Source: JADDRA01 sp038233555
Lineage (GTDB): Bacteria; Actinomycetota; Acidimicrobiia; Acidimicrobiales; CADCSY01
Assembly (NCBI GenBank): GCA_038233555.1
Contig: JBBSLT010000124.1
Coordinates: forward strand, 1 to 7,301
Reading direction: 5' to 3'
Length of the DNA: 7,301 nt
Notes under the pieces: model-generated
The model's database searches: none
What the model saw: the letters and a program-made list of their open reading frames with translations, nothing else
Told to the model about the DNA's origin: nothing
Shown here: one piece after another, positions 5,454-7,301 of the stretch
How the letters are laid out: every line of letters starts with the position of its first letter
How positions within the stretch are numbered: the stretch's first letter is position 1
Translations under genes and position numbers: made by a program

Positions 5454-6542
5454 ATGTACGCCGAGCGCCTGGCCCGGACCCGCCGCCGGATGGAGGAGTT
5501 GGAAGTCGAGGTACTGCTGCTCTCGGTGGGCGCCGACCTGCCGTGGTTGACCGGATACCGGGCCATGCCCCTGGAGCGCCTCACCATGCTGGTGGTGCCG
5601 GCCGAGGGCGACGCCACGCTGGTCGTTCCCCGGCTGGAGGCGCCCCGGGTGGTGGACCGCCCCGACATCTTCGCCCTGGTGGAGTGGGACGAGACTGACG
5701 ACCCCGTCGCCCTGGTGGCCGGCTTGGTTGGCAAGCCCGCCGAGGTGGCCGTGGGTGACCGCACCTGGGCCCGCTTCGTGTTGGAGCTGCAGGCCCGGCT
5801 GCCGTCGGCCCGCTGGCGGGCGGCGGGCATGGTCACCGGGCCGCTGCGGGCGGTCAAGGACATCGCCGAGGTGGCGTCGCTGCGGGCGGCCTCGGCCGCG
5901 GCCGATCGGGTGGCAGCCCAGCTCCAGGCGGGCGAGATCCCCCTGGTGGGCCGCAGCGAGGCGCAGGTGTCCGCCGACCTGGGTGCCCGCCTGCTGGTCG
6001 AGGGCCATGCCCATGTCAACTTCGCCATCGTGGCCGCCGGATCGAATGCCGCCAGCCCCCACCACGACGCCGGGCCCCGGGTCATCGAGGCCGGCGAGAT
6101 CGTGCTGTGCGACTTCGGCGGCACCATGGCCGACGGGTACTGCTCCGACATCACCCGCTGCGTCCACACCGGAGAGCCGCCGTCGGAGCTCCGCCACCTG
6201 TACCGCGTGCTGGAGGAGGCGCAGGCGGCGGCAGTGGAAGCGGCCGTGGTGGGCACGCCCTGTGAGGACGTCGACGCCGTGGCCCGCCGGATCATCACCG
6301 AGGGCGGCTACGGCCCGCAGTTCGTGCACCGCACGGGCCACGGCATCGGCCTCGACGAGCACGAGGACCCCTACCTGGTGGGCGGCAACTGCGAAGCCCT
6401 GGTCGCCGGCCACGCCTTCTCGGTAGAGCCGGGGATCTACGTGGAGGGTCGATTCGGGGCCCGGATCGAGGACATCGTGGTGGCCACCGACGCCGGCCCC
6501 GAACCGCTCAATCGGGTGCCCCACGGCCTTTCCGTGGTGTGA
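5454..6542 (+). CDS. M24 family metallopeptidase (Xaa-Pro peptidase type)
   Basis: This 362-residue cytoplasmic protein resembles aminopeptidase P and prolidase, which release or split residues bonded to proline. Residues 1 to about 130 form the creatinase-type N-terminal domain (LLLSVGADLPWLTGYRA near the start). The rest is the pita-bread catalytic domain with all five expected metal ligands: D220 (CDFGG), D232 (SDITR), H296 (GHGIGL), E325 (SVEPGIY) and E339 (RIEDIV). The conserved H303 in DEHED is also present. Two metal ions, usually manganese or cobalt, are expected from the family. Length is normal. The ATG at 5454 lies 30 bases after the preceding stop, with a promoter fitting a leaderless start. 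Choice between aminopeptidase P, prolidase and a related hydrolase cannot be made from the sequence. Confidence 0.92.
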   Translation: MYAERLARTRRRMEELEVEVLLLSVGADLPWLTGYRAMPLERLTMLVVPAEGDATLVVPRLEAPRVVDRPDIFALVEWDETDDPVALVAGLVGKPAEVAVGDRTWARFVLELQARLPSARWRAAGMVTGPLRAVKDIAEVASLRAASAAADRVAAQLQAGEIPLVGRSEAQVSADLGARLLVEGHAHVNFAIVAAGSNAASPHHDAGPRVIEAGEIVLCDFGGTMADGYCSDITRCVHTGEPPSELRHLYRVLEEAQAAAVEAAVVGTPCEDVDAVARRIITEGGYGPQFVHRTGHGIGLDEHEDPYLVGGNCEALVAGHAFSVEPGIYVEGRFGARIEDIVVATDAGPEPLNRVPHGLSVV

Positions 6543-6585
6543 TTCGGTCTCACTCGTTCGCTGCGCTCGCTCCGTTCGACCGAAT
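6542..6585 (+). terminator. Inverted repeat at the end of the peptidase gene, possible terminator
   Basis: ATTCGGTC (6542-6549) pairs perfectly with GACCGAAT (6578-6585) and begins on the last base of the stop codon. The 28-base loop is rich in CGCT/CTCG steps. No T-run follows, so it is not a classical intrinsic terminator. Its position fits transcript-end processing or factor-dependent termination. Confidence 0.4.
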
Positions 6586-6594
6586 TGATCGTGC

Positions 6595-6623
6595 TCCGAC
6601 CGGCGGCGGAGCCACCGGTCGGA
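6595..6623 (+). terminator. GC-rich hairpin, possible terminator
   Basis: TCCGACCGG (6595-6603) and CCGGTCGGA (6615-6623) form a perfect 9-bp stem around an 11-base loop. It is the strongest simple hairpin in the gap. No T-run follows; many high-GC actinobacteria have terminator-like hairpins without one. Confidence 0.45.
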
Positions 6624-6636
6624 CCTCTGAACACCT

Positions 6637-6694
6637 CCTGGGCCGCCAGCCAGGCTGGGTTCGCCTTCGGCGGCGGGAGTGGCCGGCGGCCAGG
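6637..6694 (+). repeat. Long imperfect inverted repeat
   Basis: CCTGGGCCGCC near 6637-6647 pairs with GGCGGCCAGG at 6685-6694 as a 10-bp stem with one bulged G. A small inner hairpin, CGCC-TTC-GGCG, sits at 6662-6672. Function is unknown. Confidence 0.4.
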
Positions 6695-6701
6695 TCGGTC
6701 G

Positions 6702-6728
6702 CGAACTCGTTGTCCGGATGCGAGTTCG
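6702..6728 (+). repeat. Inverted repeat upstream of the methyltransferase gene
   Basis: CGAACTCG (6702-6709) and CGAGTTCG (6721-6728) form a perfect 8-bp stem with an 11-base loop that contains TTGTCC. It lies 30 bases before the methyltransferase start, so it could be an operator or leader hairpin. With the three preceding structures it fills most of the 216-base gene-free gap 6543-6758, in which I see no coding sequence. Confidence 0.4.
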
Positions 6729-6736
6729 AGCGAGCC

Positions 6737-6742
6737 AGGAGG
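6737..6742 (+). promoter_or_regulatory. Shine-Dalgarno-like AGGAGG upstream of the methyltransferase
   Basis: A full AGGAGG lies 16 bases before GTG 6759, longer than the usual spacing. An in-frame TTG at 6756-6758 would give a spacing of 13. GTG is preferred because it yields the MLLLR start I recall for this family. Confidence 0.4.
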
Positions 6743-6758
6743 CGGGCACACTGGCTTG

Positions 6759-7301
6759 GTGCTACTTCTCCGGGCCCCCGCCGCCTACCCGCCCCAAGGC
6801 GACACCTGGCTCTTGGCCGATGCCCTCTTGGCCGAGGTGACGTCGGTCGACACTGCCGACCTGTCGGTCCTGGACCTGTGTTGTGGCAGCGGTGCCCTGG
6901 CCGTGGCCGCCGCTCACCTGGGCGCCCTCGACGTCACCGCCGTGGATCTTTCCCGGCGGGCCGTGGCCGCGGCCTGGCTCAACGCCCGGAGCCGAGGCCT
7001 CAGGGTGCGGGTCCACTGCGGCGACCTGCTCGCTCCGGTGGCGGGCCGGCATTTCGACGTGATCACCGCCAACCCGCCCTACGTGCCCTCGGCCGTCGAC
7101 CGCCTGCCCACTCGGGGCGTCGCCCGCTGTTGGGATGCAGGCACCGACGGGCGCATTGTGCTCGACCGCATCTGCGCCGACGCTCCTCCCTCGCTCAACC
7201 CCGGCGGGGTGCTGTTGATGGTCTTCTCGTCCCTGTGCGGCGTCGACGAGACCTTGGAGCGCCTCGATGGCGCCGGCATGGAGGCGTCCGTCGTCGAACG
7301 A
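6759..7301 (+). CDS. HemK2/MTQ2-type protein methyltransferase, 3' end outside window
   Basis: The 181 visible residues form a class I S-adenosylmethionine-dependent methyltransferase. Visible motifs are the N-terminal YPPQGDTWLLADAL (10-23), the nucleotide loop VLDLCCGSGALAVAAA (37-52), the acidic residue of VTAVDLS (D63) and the catalytic NPPYVP (105-110). NPPY is typical of enzymes that methylate glutamine in release factors (PrmC/HemK) or other N-methyltransferases. The short N-terminus, lacking the helical substrate domain of PrmC, fits the compact HemK2/MTQ2-like actinobacterial form. The frame opens at GTG, preceded by a distant AGGAGG, and is still open at the last base; about 40 residues are probably missing, from family length. 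Substrate is not known: a release factor is the obvious candidate, but actinobacteria usually also carry a full prmC. No promoter was identified. Confidence 0.85.
   Translation, partial: MLLLRAPAAYPPQGDTWLLADALLAEVTSVDTADLSVLDLCCGSGALAVAAAHLGALDVTAVDLSRRAVAAAWLNARSRGLRVRVHCGDLLAPVAGRHFDVITANPPYVPSAVDRLPTRGVARCWDAGTDGRIVLDRICADAPPSLNPGGVLLMVFSSLCGVDETLERLDGAGMEASVVER

Noticed and set aside
4032..6749. Antisense open frame of 905 codons across the secreted-protein and peptidase genes
   Set aside because: It crosses two convincing sense genes and a hairpin-filled gap, and its product is Gly/Val/His/Arg-rich without a recognisable domain.
6437..6751. Small reverse-strand frame of 104 codons in the peptidase-methyltransferase gap
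   Set aside because: The product reads like translated inverted repeat (SVERSERSERVRP) and overlaps the end of the peptidase gene. No ribosome binding site or domain was seen.

Overview
The window is high-GC DNA with the strong G/C third-position bias of an actinobacterium. The order E2 dehydrogenase subunit, lipB, lipA is an actinobacterial arrangement. Lineage is inferred: the fused LipB-LipA, the secreted N-rich repeat protein and the short HemK2-type methyltransferase would suit a deep-branching actinobacterium such as Acidimicrobiia, but nothing in the sequence fixes the taxon. All five genes lie on the + strand.

Region 1 (1-3273) is a lipoate-centred operon. It holds the E2 acyltransferase of a 2-oxoacid dehydrogenase complex (104-1564), then one long gene (1564-3273) that fuses octanoyltransferase LipB to lipoyl synthase LipA. 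Stop and start overlap as TGATG, so the two are probably translationally coupled. The second protein makes the cofactor that the first needs on Lys42. Bases 1-51 are a near-copy of the start of the E2 gene, either a duplication remnant or an assembly-edge artefact.

Region 2 (about 3200-5423) is a control region followed by a secreted protein of 688 residues. The control region is AT-rich for this DNA, runs into the last codons of lipBA, and carries a palindrome pair and a leader hairpin. The protein has a signal peptide, an N-terminal domain with two cysteines, a Thr/Pro linker, and three N-rich, curlin-like repeat units. Units 1 and 2 are nearly identical at DNA level. Unit 3 is split by a 12-cysteine Pro/Glu/Asp-rich insert. 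This is the most unusual item in the window and a candidate fibre-forming or amyloid-like surface protein.

Region 3 (5424-7301) holds an M24 metallopeptidase of the Xaa-Pro peptidase type (5454-6542), probably on a leaderless transcript. A non-coding gap of 216 bases packed with four inverted repeats follows. Last is a HemK2/MTQ2-type methyltransferase starting at GTG 6759 and cut off by the window end.

No RNA gene, CRISPR array, insertion sequence or phage gene was seen. The genes form one functional unit only in region 1; the rest look like independent transcription units.
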